This document shows positions 25,901-38,724 of a stretch of 64,000 nt of DNA, piece after piece. Origin of the DNA: Ceratodon purpureus. Its lineage: Eukaryota > Streptophyta > Bryopsida > Pseudoditrichales > Ditrichaceae. The translations under genes were made by a program, and so were the position numbers. Every line of letters begins with the position of its first letter. Positions within the stretch are counted from its first letter, which is position 1. The notes beneath the pieces were generated by a model. The model worked only from the letters and a program-made list of their open reading frames with translations. It did no database searches and was not told the DNA's origin. The DNA lies in the NCBI GenBank assembly GCA_014871385.1, contig CM026426.1, positions 199,201 to 263,200 on the forward strand. Direction: 5' to 3'.

Positions 25901-28900
25901 ATCCATTGACTCAGGATTAATCTTTTCCAGGTTTGGTATTGCTAGAATTAGAGTTGTACTCACATGCTTCATTACTGTTGTATTGATTATCAGGCCCTCA
26001 ATGGTTTGTACTCGGAGTTTGTGGTCGTGCGTATTGCATGTTTAAATGCTGTTAAACACGTACCTTCTCTTGGACGGAAGGTTACTGGGGATAAGTCTAC
26101 AGTTACGACTTTACTTTGGATGACATTGCATGATCCTGACAAGGTAAATCAAGAAGCTATCTTTTAAAGAGAATGCTTTACATATTTGTGTATTTCTAGG
26201 TTTGGATTATGGGATGCTTGCGTCCAATCTTCGTATATAGTATTTTCTTACCATGAGGATTGTGGTGTGGTGATAGTCTGTTGCAGAGGTTGCCGATGAA
26301 GTCTGGGACTTCTCTGGTTACGATGAGACTATGCCAGAGAGCTTGCAAACAGACTATGCCAAAGGGCTTATGGTTGCGCTTGCGCATGTCAATAGCAATG
26401 TGCGCCTGGCAGCAGCCGAAGCTATTGCTGCAGGAATGTATGAGTTTCCAGCAACTCTTGCGGTAGGTTTCTCATCGCTGTTGTCGTTTCTACCCCTACT
26501 GGCTGATATTTTTACTTCTTTTTATACTGCGCGGTGTGTGGATTTGTTAAGTTTCTGCATGATCAGTGGATAGTTGGTTGTGGCAGGAATCCTTAAATTT
26601 GGCGTTTTCCTTGTACATCAACGAGCTGCCCATCATTCGCAGTGAAGTTGATAATACTTGGTATGGGAGACATGGCGTGGGACTATTACTGCACGCCTCT
26701 GCGGATGTTCTTACACAAAAAGATCTGCCTGTGGTCATAACCTTCCTCATATCTCGAGCACTGGTATGTGATACGATTTATATTATGACTGACATTATTG
26801 GGCGATTCTAGTCGACTCTGCAATCATAATTGAAATTATGTTCGTATTGTTATGATATTTTCTGCAATTCGTACAGGCGGATACCAACCAAGTAGTGAGG
26901 TCAAAGATGGTGGAGGCTGGAGTGGCTATTATTGACAAACAAGGCAGCGAAAATGTTGGTCTTCTGCTCCCAATCCTTGAGAACTATCTCGATAAGAAGG
27001 TTTGGTATTCTTTCTCATCCTGCTAGTGTATGGTTCTTTCACTTGCTGCTACTTCATATTTTGTCTTCTCTTCTTATTTTGTCGATTGTGACGAAATACA
27101 TGCATGTCATCTTTCTTGGTTATTACTTTCTATAAGTCATTAATGACTAGCTGTAGTATTTCGAAATCATTGATCAGTAGATTTATGCTACGAACTCTTC
27201 ATAAGTGTCTTAAAGTACATGGGTAGCGACAAGCCCAGTCGAGCTTTTTTGTCTTTTTCACCTACTTCATCTTTCTGTGATATTCCCAACTTTGTGAGGG
27301 TGCGTATCACACTAAAGCAAGACGGTTACAGTATTTGGACAATTTTTGAGCAGTTTGTGGTTTGGTTACCTGTAACTAGAATTTGGAAATTACGCTGAAA
27401 ACTTTGTTGTCTTTTCAGGCGGCCGATGAAGAACGCTATGATCTGGTGCGGGAAGGAGTCGTCATCTTTATGGGGGCTCTTGCGAAACATCTTTCGCTGG
27501 TCTGGTCTTTCTTTCCAAGCTACCATCTGATGATATTATTTTTCAGTGAACTGACTCTTATAAATCATAAAATTTTGAATATGGTAATTGGCAATATAAT
27601 GGCACGAGTTGATGACAAGGTATGCTTCTGTAAATTGTGTTGGTCATTTTGCAGGATGCTTCAAAAGGATCAATTATTTTAGAGAGATTGCTGGAAGTTT
27701 TGAACACACCATCAGAAGCAGTGCAGCGTCCTGTATCAGACTGCTTGCCCACTTTGATGCCATCCCAAAAGGCAATATAAGCACCCTCTTCTAAGAACGT
27801 GCAATCTGTACTGAGCATTTGTTTTCTATTGGAACACTGGATTTTAATCAGCCTTTGCGGTCTAATCATATGAGTTTATGGAAGATCCCTACAAGTTATG
27901 AGGATTCATGTTCCATTGATTCTATGAGTCTGTTCGTCGGATGTTTTTAGACTTGGTGATATTGTTTCTCATTTCAGTTACTTTTGTTCTATGTTGTATT
28001 AACATCTTGAAGGAGCAGCACACTCAAATCCTAGTTAAATATAAATGCTTGCTGTAAGTTTGCCTACTGGTGTGGCGTATCTGAGAACTTCCAATGCATT
28101 TGTCTGAAATCCTCTTGATTATCTGCAGGATAATGCAGCAGTATTGGTTGCCAATCTCTTGCATAGACTGAAGGTCTCAGACAAGTACGGAGAGCGTAGG
28201 GGAGCTGCCTTTTGTTTGGCTGGTGTAGTCAAGGGTTTTGGTCTTCCAAGTATAAAACGTTTCAAAATCATGGAAGCTTTGCGAGCAGGCGTTGATGATA
28301 AATAAGAACTTACTATCTCTGAGAGACTTGTTTCTGACGTTTAGAGCCTTATGCTTCATGTTTATTCGTACTTCATGCTTTGTTCAGGGCTTCCGCAAAA
28401 ACAAGAGAAGGCGCACTGCTCGGTTTTGAGTGTTTGTGTGAGAAGTTGGGCCGCCTATTTGAACCGTGAGTCTTCTCTTTACACTCTTTTTTTTAATGAC
28501 TGATTTGCCAAAAGTGGTAAGCGTCAGAATTTCGTTATTGTCGTTCAGGTTTTTGAGTTATTGAATGAATGTGCATTTGTTAGGGTGCTTCATAACTAGA
28601 GGACATGTGTGTGTCAAAGTCATCTCTTTCGTGTCAGAAGTCTAGCTCAGATTATTTGATTCTATGAACATGATAACAACTACACATTTTTACGTGCAGG
28701 TATGTGATCCACATCTTGCCAGTCCTCTTGATCTGCTTTTCAGATCCTGTTGTTGCTGTTCGAGATGCAACAGATGCTGCTGCCCGTGCGATTATGTCTC
28801 AACTCAGTGGACCTGGCGTTAAGCTTGTTCTTCCCGCCTTGATGAAGGTCGTTGCCGACCTCGTACCCTCTTGTTTTTGACCAGTGATTGTTATCTTTTT

Positions 28901-31900
28901 GTTTTTGATGAACCTATTGCAAGTTTATCAACTGATTCAACACAGAACTCTTGATTCTGGTTCTGAGTCTGTGCAACATGTGAGCCCAACGAATACTGTG
29001 TTTACAGGGTCTAGAAGATAAAGCATGGCGCACAAAGCAAGGAAGTGTGCAAGTTCTCGGTGCCATGGTATTCTGTGCTCCACGCCAGCTTTCTCAATGT
29101 TTGCCCACTGTTGTTCCCAAACTAAGCGAGGTACAGAAGAGTTTGACTGAAGTTTGTCCTAATTTGTGTGTGAGTTCTAATAATAACTATGATGAAGGTC
29201 GTGGGCTGAGCATCGTGATGGTTTTTAACATCAGCATTGATTTCTGTGGGGCCTCTTCATATGCAAACAGGTTCTTACGGATACACATCCCAAAGTTCAA
29301 TCAGCTGCTCAAACTGCTTTGCAGCAGGTACTGGATATATATGATACTAAATGGTTAATCTGTTTGATTCATCTTATTTGACTGGATTTTGTTTTTGGAG
29401 TTGATTTTGCAGTTGCTCATTGCGTTTCAGATTGTACATAAATGCTTCACATGTGGTATTTGACTAGAAATTGGAACCTTTCTGTTAAAAGCTAACTTTC
29501 TCAATTGTTTGATGTTTCAGGTAGGAAGCGTTATTAGGAACCCTGAGATAGCTGCTTTGGTGCCTACCTTACTGATCTCTATTGCAGACCCGAATGAGCA
29601 CACAAAAACATCTCTCGACCTTCTTTTGCAGGTAACTCTTTAAACCTCTGTTTCTGCTTTTGGATTAAGATTTGCTATTCTTACGCCAATGGAAAATTGT
29701 TGTAGAGTTTGACACATTAATTTTATACCTTACAAAATTGATTTTGGCTGTCAGGAAACTATGTAGGTGGAGTGCTGGTTTTTTGAGATTGCCTGTTAAT
29801 TGTGTATCGTCTGCTTCGGTGTTTCAACAATTGCACCCAGATGTCACATGTCTTCCACTGATCCACGTGTTTCATTACAGACTACGTTCGTGAACTCAGT
29901 TGATGCACCGTCATTGGCATTGCTCGTGCCAATCGTCCATCGTGGTTTGAGAGAAAGGAGTACAGAAACAAAGAAAAAGGCTGCTCAAATTGTTGGCAAT
30001 ATGAGCTCACTTGTATCTGAACATAAAGACATGCTTCCATACCTTGGTTTGCTACTTCTCGAGGTGAAAAAGGTTGGTCTTATCTGACACCAATATTGAC
30101 ATAACATGCTGTCTTTGAGAATTGCTCCTCACTTTAGAACGATGTTTTTTTAAACACCGCACTCAATGTTGACGAAGCATTTTTTTGTGTGAATAGGTTC
30201 TTGTTGATCCTATCCCAGAAGTGCGCACAGTTGCCTCATGAGCTCTGGGCTCATTGATAAAAGGCATGGGAGATGAGAATTCCAAGGACTTGGTGCCTTG
30301 GCTTCTGCAAACATTGAAGTCGGAAACAAGCAGTGTGGAGAGATCTGGAGCTGCTCAAGGATTGAGTGAGGTATGTTTGATATCACTGCTACTATGATGC
30401 GGTCAACATGCTTACTTGATTGAGTTTTTCTGAATGCCAGATACTTGCTGAGTCCCCTCTGGCATAGTGATGTTTCAGTCATTCATTCGTACTGCTAACT
30501 ATCAGTATGTAATCATATGAAAAGTTTCTATTGCTCAGTACTTCGGATGTCTTTGTCTTGCAGGTTCTTGCAGCTGTGGGCACTGACTACTTTGAGTCAC
30601 TTCTCCCGGATATAATCACGAACTGTTCACACCAGCGACCTGCAGTTAGAGAGGGCTATCTTACACTTTTCAAGGTGAGTTTTCGGCTTTATCTACAAGT
30701 GTTGATGTGGTTTGTCGCAATCAAACGTCCAAGGATCCCACGGTTAACATTGTTTTAACATTGTGCACATTGGTTAACATTGTTTTAACATTGTGCACAT
30801 TGGTTAACATTGTGCACCGACAATGATGATTTGAGTTACAGAAACTAATTTTGAATTTCCGTGAAGGATTGCAGATTTATTTACTTAATTACATTTATAT
30901 TTTTAAATTTTGTGTTAAATGGCTCGTAACTTGATTTTGAGAGCAATATGTCTAGTACCTAGTTTCGTGTGAGATTTCCTTTTCCTTTTTTCACTAGTTT
31001 ATAACTAACATTATACATGTCGAAATGCCAGGCCTGGCTGATGAAAATGAATCTGTACGGGATGCTGCTTTAAGTGCCGGGCACATTCTTGTGGAGCACT
31101 ATGCAACATCGTAAGATTTGATTCTTGTGTCTGTTTAAGACTGTCGTTATTTGTTTATTTGACGTAATGGGCCAGGAAAAACAAAGAGCTATATTTGATT
31201 AGTGCTTAATTCTCCTTATCACTTTAGTTGTGTTACCCTCATCCTCCTAATCATTATTTGTGTATCCTGGGCTTGGTCTTTCGACAGTTCTCTTCCACTC
31301 TTGCTCCCTGCTGTGGAGGAAGGAATATTTAATGACAACTGGCGTATTCGGCAAAGCTCTGTGGAACTATTGGGTGACTTGCTTTTTAAGGTCTGCTCAC
31401 CATTTAATTTTGATACACATCGGATAATGTCGTGATTGCTGTTCTGGATCAATCGTTCTATTCCAATACGTCTGTTAAATTACCTAACTGCTTCACTTTT
31501 TTTCTGTTGTATAGGTGGCAGGAACATCTGGTAAGGTGGTGATTGATGGAGGTAGTGACGATGAGGGTGCTAGCACAGAGGCACACGGTAGAGCCATTGT
31601 GACTGTGAATTCTTAATTGCTGCAGTCACTGGTATATCTTCTCTCTTTTCGATTTTCTTGTTGACTATTTTTCGCTCTTCTGCAACCTGCTGTGAGAAGA
31701 GGGTCTGCATACCTTGTGGGTTTCTTTTTCAAGAACACCAAACTGGGCATTGAAGAGGATGTGCAAACCCTATTGACCACATTGGTGGTTATGCTCACTG
31801 ATAATGATCAAAGTACAGTGCAGGTATTGCAAATTCATTCCAGTTGCTTTATTTATAGAATGCTTATTAAATGAAATGGTTATTCACCACCCGTATAATA

Positions 31901-34290
31901 TATTCACGTGTGGTTTTGGATTAGGCTGCTTGGGAGGCTCTTGGGAATGTTATTGGAACTGTCCAGAAGGAAACCTTGCCTTCTCTGTTGAAAGTTGCAC
32001 GCGACGCTGTTTCTACTGCCAGAGACAAAGAACGTCGTAAACGCAAGGTTAGAATCACTTAGTGCATCGATGACCACAAAATGATGACCATTGTCGCATC
32101 TAGACCAGTAGTACCTTCAACTCTTCACTAACGATAATCTTTTGTAGTTCAAACATCTTTAATTACTGAACTGTCTACGTGTTCTTGTCTATTTGGTAAT
32201 CTAATAGCTTCAAACATGTGCCATCATGCTTTGCACAGGGTGGACCCATATTGATTCCTGGTTTTTGTCTTCCAAAGGCTTTGCAGCATGTGTTACCAAT
32301 TTATCTTCAGGCAAGTGTAACATCAAAAGCTGTGGATTCACTCTTATGCTCTACGGACGTGCGGATTGATAGTGTGGGATTTATATAAAACTATATGCTT
32401 ATTCTGATTTTAATTTATGTTTCTGTTCGAAGCAGAGTCTTATGATTGGCTCAGCGGACACAAGGGAGCAGGCAGCAGATGGACTTGGAGAATTAATTGA
32501 TGTCACCAGCGAGGGTTCCCTGAAACCTTTCGTTGTCCAAATTACTGGGTAAAGTTCTGAACTTAAACAAGTCTAGGTTTCTATCAGTTCTGCTTGGAAT
32601 TAGTTTCTGAAAAATCATTTTGTGTGCAGGCCCTTGATCCGTATCGTAGGAGACAGGTTCCCGTGGCAGGTCAAAAGTTCTATCCTGGCCACTCTTGGGG
32701 TATTGATCAATAAAGGCGGAGTGGCCTTGAAGCCTTTCCTTCCCCTGTTGCAAACTACCTTCATAAAGTGTCTGCAAGACAATGCAAGGTAATCTAGTGC
32801 TTGCATTAGAACTTGCTCTGCAAACAATAGATTCATTTTTTTGGATAAATACGTGTGAGTTTCTTTTCAACTGAATAGATCTTTCAAATTGTATAGCTTT
32901 GGGTTGGCAGTTTTCTGTCCTGATTGAAGTGAAAAACTACAAGCTCTAATTATATGCGATGTTTTTCTTAGGCCTGTGCGTTCAAAAGCGGCTTGGGCTT
33001 TGGGCAAACTTACTAGATTAAGTACTTGGGTTGATCCTCTCGTTGGGAATCTTCTTACTGGCCTGCAGGTCTCTCTATTTAACTTCATTGATTACTGACA
33101 ATGTTTCACTAGAAGTAATGCCGACTTTAACCTCATTTTGTTTAGTCGTTGAGTGAACTGTGCCTTTTAATTTCATTGCGCGCTTTATCATAGGACTTTC
33201 AAAATTCCGGTTCTGTTTGTGATAACGTTATTGCTTCTGGTAGACTAAAATCAAGAAGCAGAAACACAGGATTACACATCCTGATATGTTCTCTATGTGG
33301 TCAAGCTGCAGAAGGAGCGGTTAGGGAAGCAACTCTTGTAGCTCTAGAAGGGGTAGTGGCTCATGCTGGAATGAGTGTCAGTGCTCCTGTGAATGCACGC
33401 TTATTATCCAGTCTCCAAGCCATGCTATCTTCAGAGGAGGATGTTGTGAGAACTTCTGCTGCAAAAACGTTGGGCATTGTATCTCAGGTTAGTATCCTAC
33501 TCATTCCCGTGATGCCATTTATGTCACTGTTTCCAGCGTTACTTAAAAACAACAAGATGTATTGGATTCGTTGTATTTGGGTACGATTGTGTATCATAAC
33601 AATGTTGCATAGTTTTGCATATGTTTTGGTGTTATTTATATAAGAGTGTTGTTGTTGGCAGCATGTGGGAGATGTAGAATTCTCTGCTTTTCTGCACGTA
33701 ATGTGCACTGTTAGCCCCTCCCAGGCCTGGGCTCTTCGACATGGCTGCACATTAGCCTTAGCTTCTACACTCCGACATGCCTCTGCTCGTGTTTCTGGCT
33801 CTCAAACTTTGCATCTGACAACTGTAGGTTATTTGAAAGCCACGGCAAAGGATGACAAGGTAAGAAGTGGTTTATTTTTCTTTCTTTTGTACGAAGAAAA
33901 TTCCTGTTCTTTGTTTGTTGTTATTCGCCTGCTCATGCACCTATCTGATCACTCTGTTTTCCAGGTCCCTGTGTGAGAAGGTGCAGCTCAAGCCATATCC
34001 AGACTCCTGGTTTTCCTAGTCCAGGAGCGTCTGTCATTATCATCTGTTGGGGAATTGATGCCAGTCTTGTGCTCACTATTGACGGACCCTTCCAGTGATG
34101 TGCGTAGGCGAGCCTTAAGACCTGTTAAATTATTGGCCAAAGTAAGTCATTATCCTTACTGTAGTGTACTACTGTTGTTTGTTATTGAAATGCAGGTCCA
34201 TAACCATTTTGAAAGAAATAAAATAGGCTGTTATTACTTGACATTCAGCTAAGTTGTGTGAATGTTCGCCCGCATTTGAACCAGGTAAAC
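19905..34290 (+). pseudogene. GCN1: GCN1/ILITYHIA HEAT-repeat translational regulator, degraded
   Basis: In eukaryotes GCN1 binds ribosomes and activates the GCN2 kinase; the plant version is called ILITYHIA. More than 30 exons can be followed in family order. Examples are QIRHSDEARRRESLQLATQL (about 19915), LVQLIKTGATKPALRVDAIY (20884), EKKTRLHDDVL (25450), LVREGVVIFMGALAKH (27420), DKYGERRGAAF (28128), [16 protein letters not shown]-like (29010), FVNSVDAPSLALLVPIVHRG (29881), [20 protein letters not shown] (31288), STARDKERRKRK (31924) and RIVGDRFPWQVKSSILATL (32631). Roughly the first 350 residues are absent. Damage: TGA at 20699-20701, 30239-30241 and 33974-33976, each where relatives have arginine; a frameshift in an A7 run at 24635-24641; another near 25100; a lost donor at 28302; a missing exon portion near 30.7-31.0 kb; a missing block of about 300 residues near 31.6 kb; and a missing C-terminus after about 34290. 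Most splice sites are still canonical, so decay seems recent. Confidence 0.9.
30741..30818. repeat. 34-bp tandem repeat in GCN1 intron
   Basis: The phrase GGTTAACATTGTTTTAACAT plus TGTGCACATT occurs twice and then in a shortened third form. It sits where the family normally has a stretch of about 23 residues (the LPRS to LPAILD segment) that is missing here, so the repeat may mark the deletion. Confidence 0.7.
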
Positions 34291-34457
34291 ACTTGTGGTT
34301 TTGAGCTAGTTGTCGTGCTTGTTGGGAAGACCCTGTGACAGAGAAGTCTTTGTGAGGCTCCTGGCGCTCCGTCGCGTTGGTTTAGGGTGTGATCATCGCA
34401 TATGTAGACTGCTTGGAACTTTCCTGAAATGCTGGCGCAATTTGATCTGTGTGTGCA

Positions 34458-34627
34458 GAATCGGAGCTGCTGAAGCTTCGAGAGGAGATGACCCCAATCT
34501 CTCAGAAGATCAAGAGGACCTGGAGAAGAAGAAGGTGGACAAGAGTAAGCAGGGAAGCCTGATCGAGAGTCTGCAGCGACAGCTGGAGAATGTGACCCAG
34601 TCCATGCATGAGCTGATCGCGCAGTAG
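34458..34627 (+). other. Short acidic coiled-coil-like frame of unknown origin
   Basis: After an AG this frame reads EASRGDDPNLSEDQEDLEKK and later LIESLQRQLENVTQSMHELI before a stop. The leucine spacing suggests a short coiled coil. It is out of character with the GCN1 C-terminus. I do not recognise it. Confidence 0.25.
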
Positions 34628-34801
34628 AAGAGAGAGTGTGGGATTTATGTTTGAAGCTAGCGGAGAGCCAGATGATGGACTAGCACCGGATGTAAGTAGT
34701 AGGAGGTGATGAGTGACGTTGGTGCCTTTGACGGGGTGGTGGGGAAGGTGTGATTTGCGTTTGGATGTGGGAGTGGGAGCGGGTGGGTGGGTGAGTTCTA
34801 G

Positions 34802-35841
34802 GGAATGTTGGAATGCGGCCCACTCACCGGCACCCGAGGACATGACGTGGTTGTGGATTTGAAAGGATAGGCCGCACCGGGCTCGGGGAGGGAGACGCTC
34901 CTTCCCTGTGTGCCGTTGTCGTGCCAACTCCCCGACGATCCATTCCGGCGTAGTCTGAGGGTGTTGGGCTGTGAATGGCAAGTGGGGTGGATCCGTGTCA
35001 CGTGGGATAGCTCTCATGGCGACGCCGGTGATTGTGTTTGGCATCGATGGGAGGGTGAGGATCGTCCCGGGGGATGTTTGGTTGACGAGGTGGAACCCGC
35101 GGTAAGCGTGGTCCCCCGTGGAACTGCGTGCATGTGGCCTACATGTTTGTTGTTCCTCGGGGGTCCTCGGTGCAGTTCATGGCGCGTCCACACGCCGTGT
35201 GGTTGTGTGGTGATGCGCCGAGGCCCACGGTGAGCCGGGTGATATTGAGTCATCTATTCGTGCCTTGGATGGGACCCGGCCCCCCCACGGCAAGCACATT
35301 GCCGGGTGTCGCCATGACGGGGGAATGCTGGAATGCGGCCCACTCACCGGCACCCGAGAACATGACGTGGTTGTGGATTTGAAAGGATAGGCCGCACCGG
35401 GCTCGGGGAGGGAGACGCTCCTTCCCTGTGTGCCGTTGTCGTGCCAACTCCCCGACGATCCATTCCGGCGTAGTCTGAGGGTGTTGGGCTGTGAATGGCA
35501 AGTGGGGTGGATCCGTGTCACGTGGGATAGCTCTCATGGTGACGCCGATGATTGTGTTTGGCATCGGTGAGAGGGTGAGGATCGTCTCGGGGGATGTTTG
35601 GTTGACGAGGTGGAACCTGCGGTAAGCGTGGTCCCCCGTGGAACTGCGTGCATGTGGCCTACATGTTTGTTGTTCCTCGGGGGTCCTTGGTGCAGTTCAT
35701 GGCGCGTCCACTTGCGGTGTGGTTGTGTGGTGATGTGCGGAGGCCCACGGTGAGCCGGGGTCACTGACTCATCTATTCGTGCTTTGGATGGGAGCCGCCC
35801 CCCGACGGCGAGCACATTGCCGGGTGTTGCGTGGTGTGGGC
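34802..35841. repeat. Tandem duplication of a 520-bp GC-rich unit
   Basis: The units at 34802-35321 and about 35322-35841 are almost identical, beginning GGAATGCGGCCCACTCACCG shortly after each start and containing CCGACGATCCATTCCGGCG. Differences are scattered single bases, largely C/T or G/A. Overlapping long open frames occur on both strands but have no recognised motif and reflect GC-richness. The second copy ends near GCACATTGCCGGGTGT, as does the first. Confidence 0.85.
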
Positions 35842-36179
35842 AACCCCGAGCATGGAATGGTAAGAGTAGTTTTGTGATTGATTGGTTAGGTTGTGATGTG
35901 TGATAGCTGGTCATATGTTTTAGGTGGCGAAATCATAATCCTGCCGGTATTGTCAGGGAATAAATTAGGTGATCTGCATAATGCTGACTTGTAGCACTTC
36001 TTAGCCTAGTGAATTATTTGTGCGTTATTGAGGACTTGAAGAGTTTTGGAAGCTTTTTCCTCCACGGTTGTTGCTACTGTATAATTCATTTACATTTGTT
36101 TATTCTCCATTGCTATTCCATCTATGGTTGCAATATTACAGTTTTGCTCTCTTTGGGCTTATATTTCTTGCATTCTAGT

Positions 36180-37084
36180 CCTCGTCTAAACTGCTTCTGA
36201 ACTTTTCCGAGGCAATTCCGGTCGACTCTCGAGCCTATATAAGTGCTTGTAAATAAAAAAATGTGTTCAAACCTTGCATGGTATACATCTTGAACGCTAC
36301 CTAGCTCTTCGTTATAGACCTTTAGTTTCTGTGTAGTAACTTGCGTGGATCCGTAGAAGATGTTTATCCACCTGGTGAACTTGTTAAGTCATATCGAAAT
36401 ACAAGTTATGGAAAGTCACGGTGTTGCAAGGGGTTGCTAGGATTTAGGTGATCACCTGAATCCAACGAACGCAACAAAATCCTGTACATTCATTTTTTTC
36501 TCCTTTCTTTGGCCACATGACAAATCTTCTTTCTCACTGATCGAGTCTCTCGATGTTTTTCCCGAATATTCGATATACATAGCCGATTAATCTAATCCCT
36601 TAGTGCCAGCATATGGTACATTACAAAAGTAGTCATGGCCATGTGTGTTGTTGTGCTTTACGCCCCCGTACTCCAGGGATTGTTGAAGGAGCGTCTGCAA
36701 TTCTGCTCCTAGGAAACACCTCGTTGCCAACTTGCCAAGCTTGTAGAATACGTGGTTAAGCACTTTGGTGAGGTCATCCCTTAGATCCTGATTTTGAATT
36801 CAGAAGCCACACATTTGATCATTCCCCGAGACGAGCACTTGAGTCTACCTCCGATTAATTAGTTCATCATGTTGAAGAATAACATCAATAAAACAATAGA
36901 GATTCTTTCTATCCCAAGTGCCTACTTCTTGGAGAACCACTTCGAAGCAATACACTGATTTTAGAGGCCCGGAGCGGCCGAGAAGTGCTCAAAAGATCAA
37001 CTCGATTGCGTGGATTTTACCAGGGCAACCGGAGTACTCAACTGTATATAAAATGAACAAGTACACAAGTCCGAATTTGATTCA
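36180..37084. other. Copy A specific insert
   Basis: This segment separates modules 1 and 2 in copy A but is absent from copies B and C, where the modules adjoin. No gene or repeat from elsewhere in the window is recognisable in it. Confidence 0.5.
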
Positions 37085-37795
37085 ACACATGCCATGGGGC
37101 ACGGACTTGACGCTGGAGGGCATACGGGCCAGGAGGACGGGCATTGACGAAAGAGAGTGCGCGGGCCGAAGGGAGGGCGAAGAGGGAAGACATGGCGTAG
37201 GGAGAAGAGGGGGTGCACCGTGTGGACGGACGAGCGCGGACGGAGGAGTGAACGCGGGCGGATGAGAGGGTGCAGAGACAAGAGAGGGCGCGGGCGGATG
37301 AGGGGGCGGGGCCGGACGAGCGCGGACGGAGGAGTGTACGCGGATACAAGAGGGCGCGAGCGGAAGAGCCCTTTGCTGCACCGGTGTAACACCCGAGGTG
37401 TAATCCATTTGTAAAGAAGATGTGACGGTGTTCCCCACAGCCCTTTGCTACACCGGTGTAACCCCTTGGTGTAACTCCTTTGCAAAGGACGGGATTCCTC
37501 CTAGTCCGGTGACACACTGGTGTAACCTGATCCCTGGTGTAACCCGATTAGTGGTGCAATACCTTTACAAACAAGGTGTGACTGTATAACCCCTGGTGTT
37601 AGTCCTTGGAGGTAGTGTTTCAAGAGTGCATATTTTGAGGTGCACATAGCAAATTTTGTAGGAAAATAGCGTGACTATGTGCTGAAGCTAAGATAATTTA
37701 CTTATTTGATTTTATGATTCAAAACATCCCAAGTTTACTTTTCAAAAATGTAGTTGATACATTCGTGATTTTTCTACAAATAAATAGCTAATAGA

Positions 37796-38660
37796 TTAAC
37801 CCCTAAACGGCCAAGGGTGTTTTTCATCAAAACTGCCTGAAAACAGCCCCTCTTCAAAGCAAGGTGGATTTTGCAAAGTTGGGGTCTTAATTACTACATT
37901 TAACCGTAAGATCTTGTAGTTAACTTCTCTTTCTAAATGTCTACTAAATCTTACAAACTCATTCCTTACCAAGTTACCAATTGCAAGATCGTAACGTTCA
38001 AAGTTGAAAAAGACATTTACTTTCCCTGCGCAAAAAGAGATCAGCAGAGTTTTGAAGGCCCAAAAGACGATTTTTTTGCTTTATAGATTTTGGAGGTATT
38101 GATGCACGTCATAGAAGACTAAGTTAGCTAATTGTGTTAAGAAAAATTATATTCAAAAAATTTGTGGAAGGTTGCCAAAAATATCATTTTCAAATTTCTG
38201 CTAGGGGGTATACTGAAATTCACAAACAAAGGCCATTTTTTGACAATAAATATAGCATATGCAAAAATTTCGGATTAAAAATCCGAACGGTGGGAACATG
38301 ATCTACTACTTTCTTTATACATGAAAATTTTTATTTTTGAAAAATATCAAAATCTTAATTTTTGGTGGAATTTCCAAGTCTCGTCTTAAGGCAAATTTGG
38401 GCAGATTTGGGTAGTTTTGGGCAGAAATAGTTTTATTCACAGTGGCTGAGAGCTTGCCCGTGGGAGGGCATTTTATGCTCAGAGGAGCATAAATTTTTCT
38501 CACTTCATTCAAAAAAAATTAAAAAAATATCCCCATAAACTTCTTGAAAAAACCTTTTTCCACGATAAATTTCAAAAAATTTCAAGTAAATTTGAATTTT
38601 TAGGAACCTGCCCAAATTTCAAAAACGCCCATTCTAGGGCAATGGCCGTTTAGGGGTTAA
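37796..38660. mobile_element. Non-autonomous TTAA-flanked TIR element, piggyBac-like
   Basis: The left end is TTAACCCCTAAACGGCCA and the right end is its exact inverse, TGGCCGTTTAGGGGTTAA. The only symmetrical reading gives a TTAA target on each side and an 857-base element with CCCC...GGGG ends. TTAA targets and C-rich ends are hallmarks of the piggyBac superfamily. Beyond 14 inner bases the ends still resemble each other (GGGTGTTTTTCA and GGGCGTTTTTGA). The interior is AT-rich and non-coding. It is nested inside composite repeat copy A. Confidence 0.75.
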
Positions 38661-38724
38661 TTGGATCGAGTGCATATGTTTAGATAAATGATTTTTGTAC
38701 ACGTGTATTTTTGCACCCTAACCC

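Noticed and set aside
34802-35841. Pair of LTRs
   Set aside because: The two units adjoin directly with no internal region, primer site or TG/CA ends that hold up, so a tandem duplication is the simpler reading.
34502-35914. Overlapping open frames of 100-180 codons on both strands
   Set aside because: They lie in the GC-rich 520-bp tandem units with few stops by composition; no motif, and both strands are equally open.
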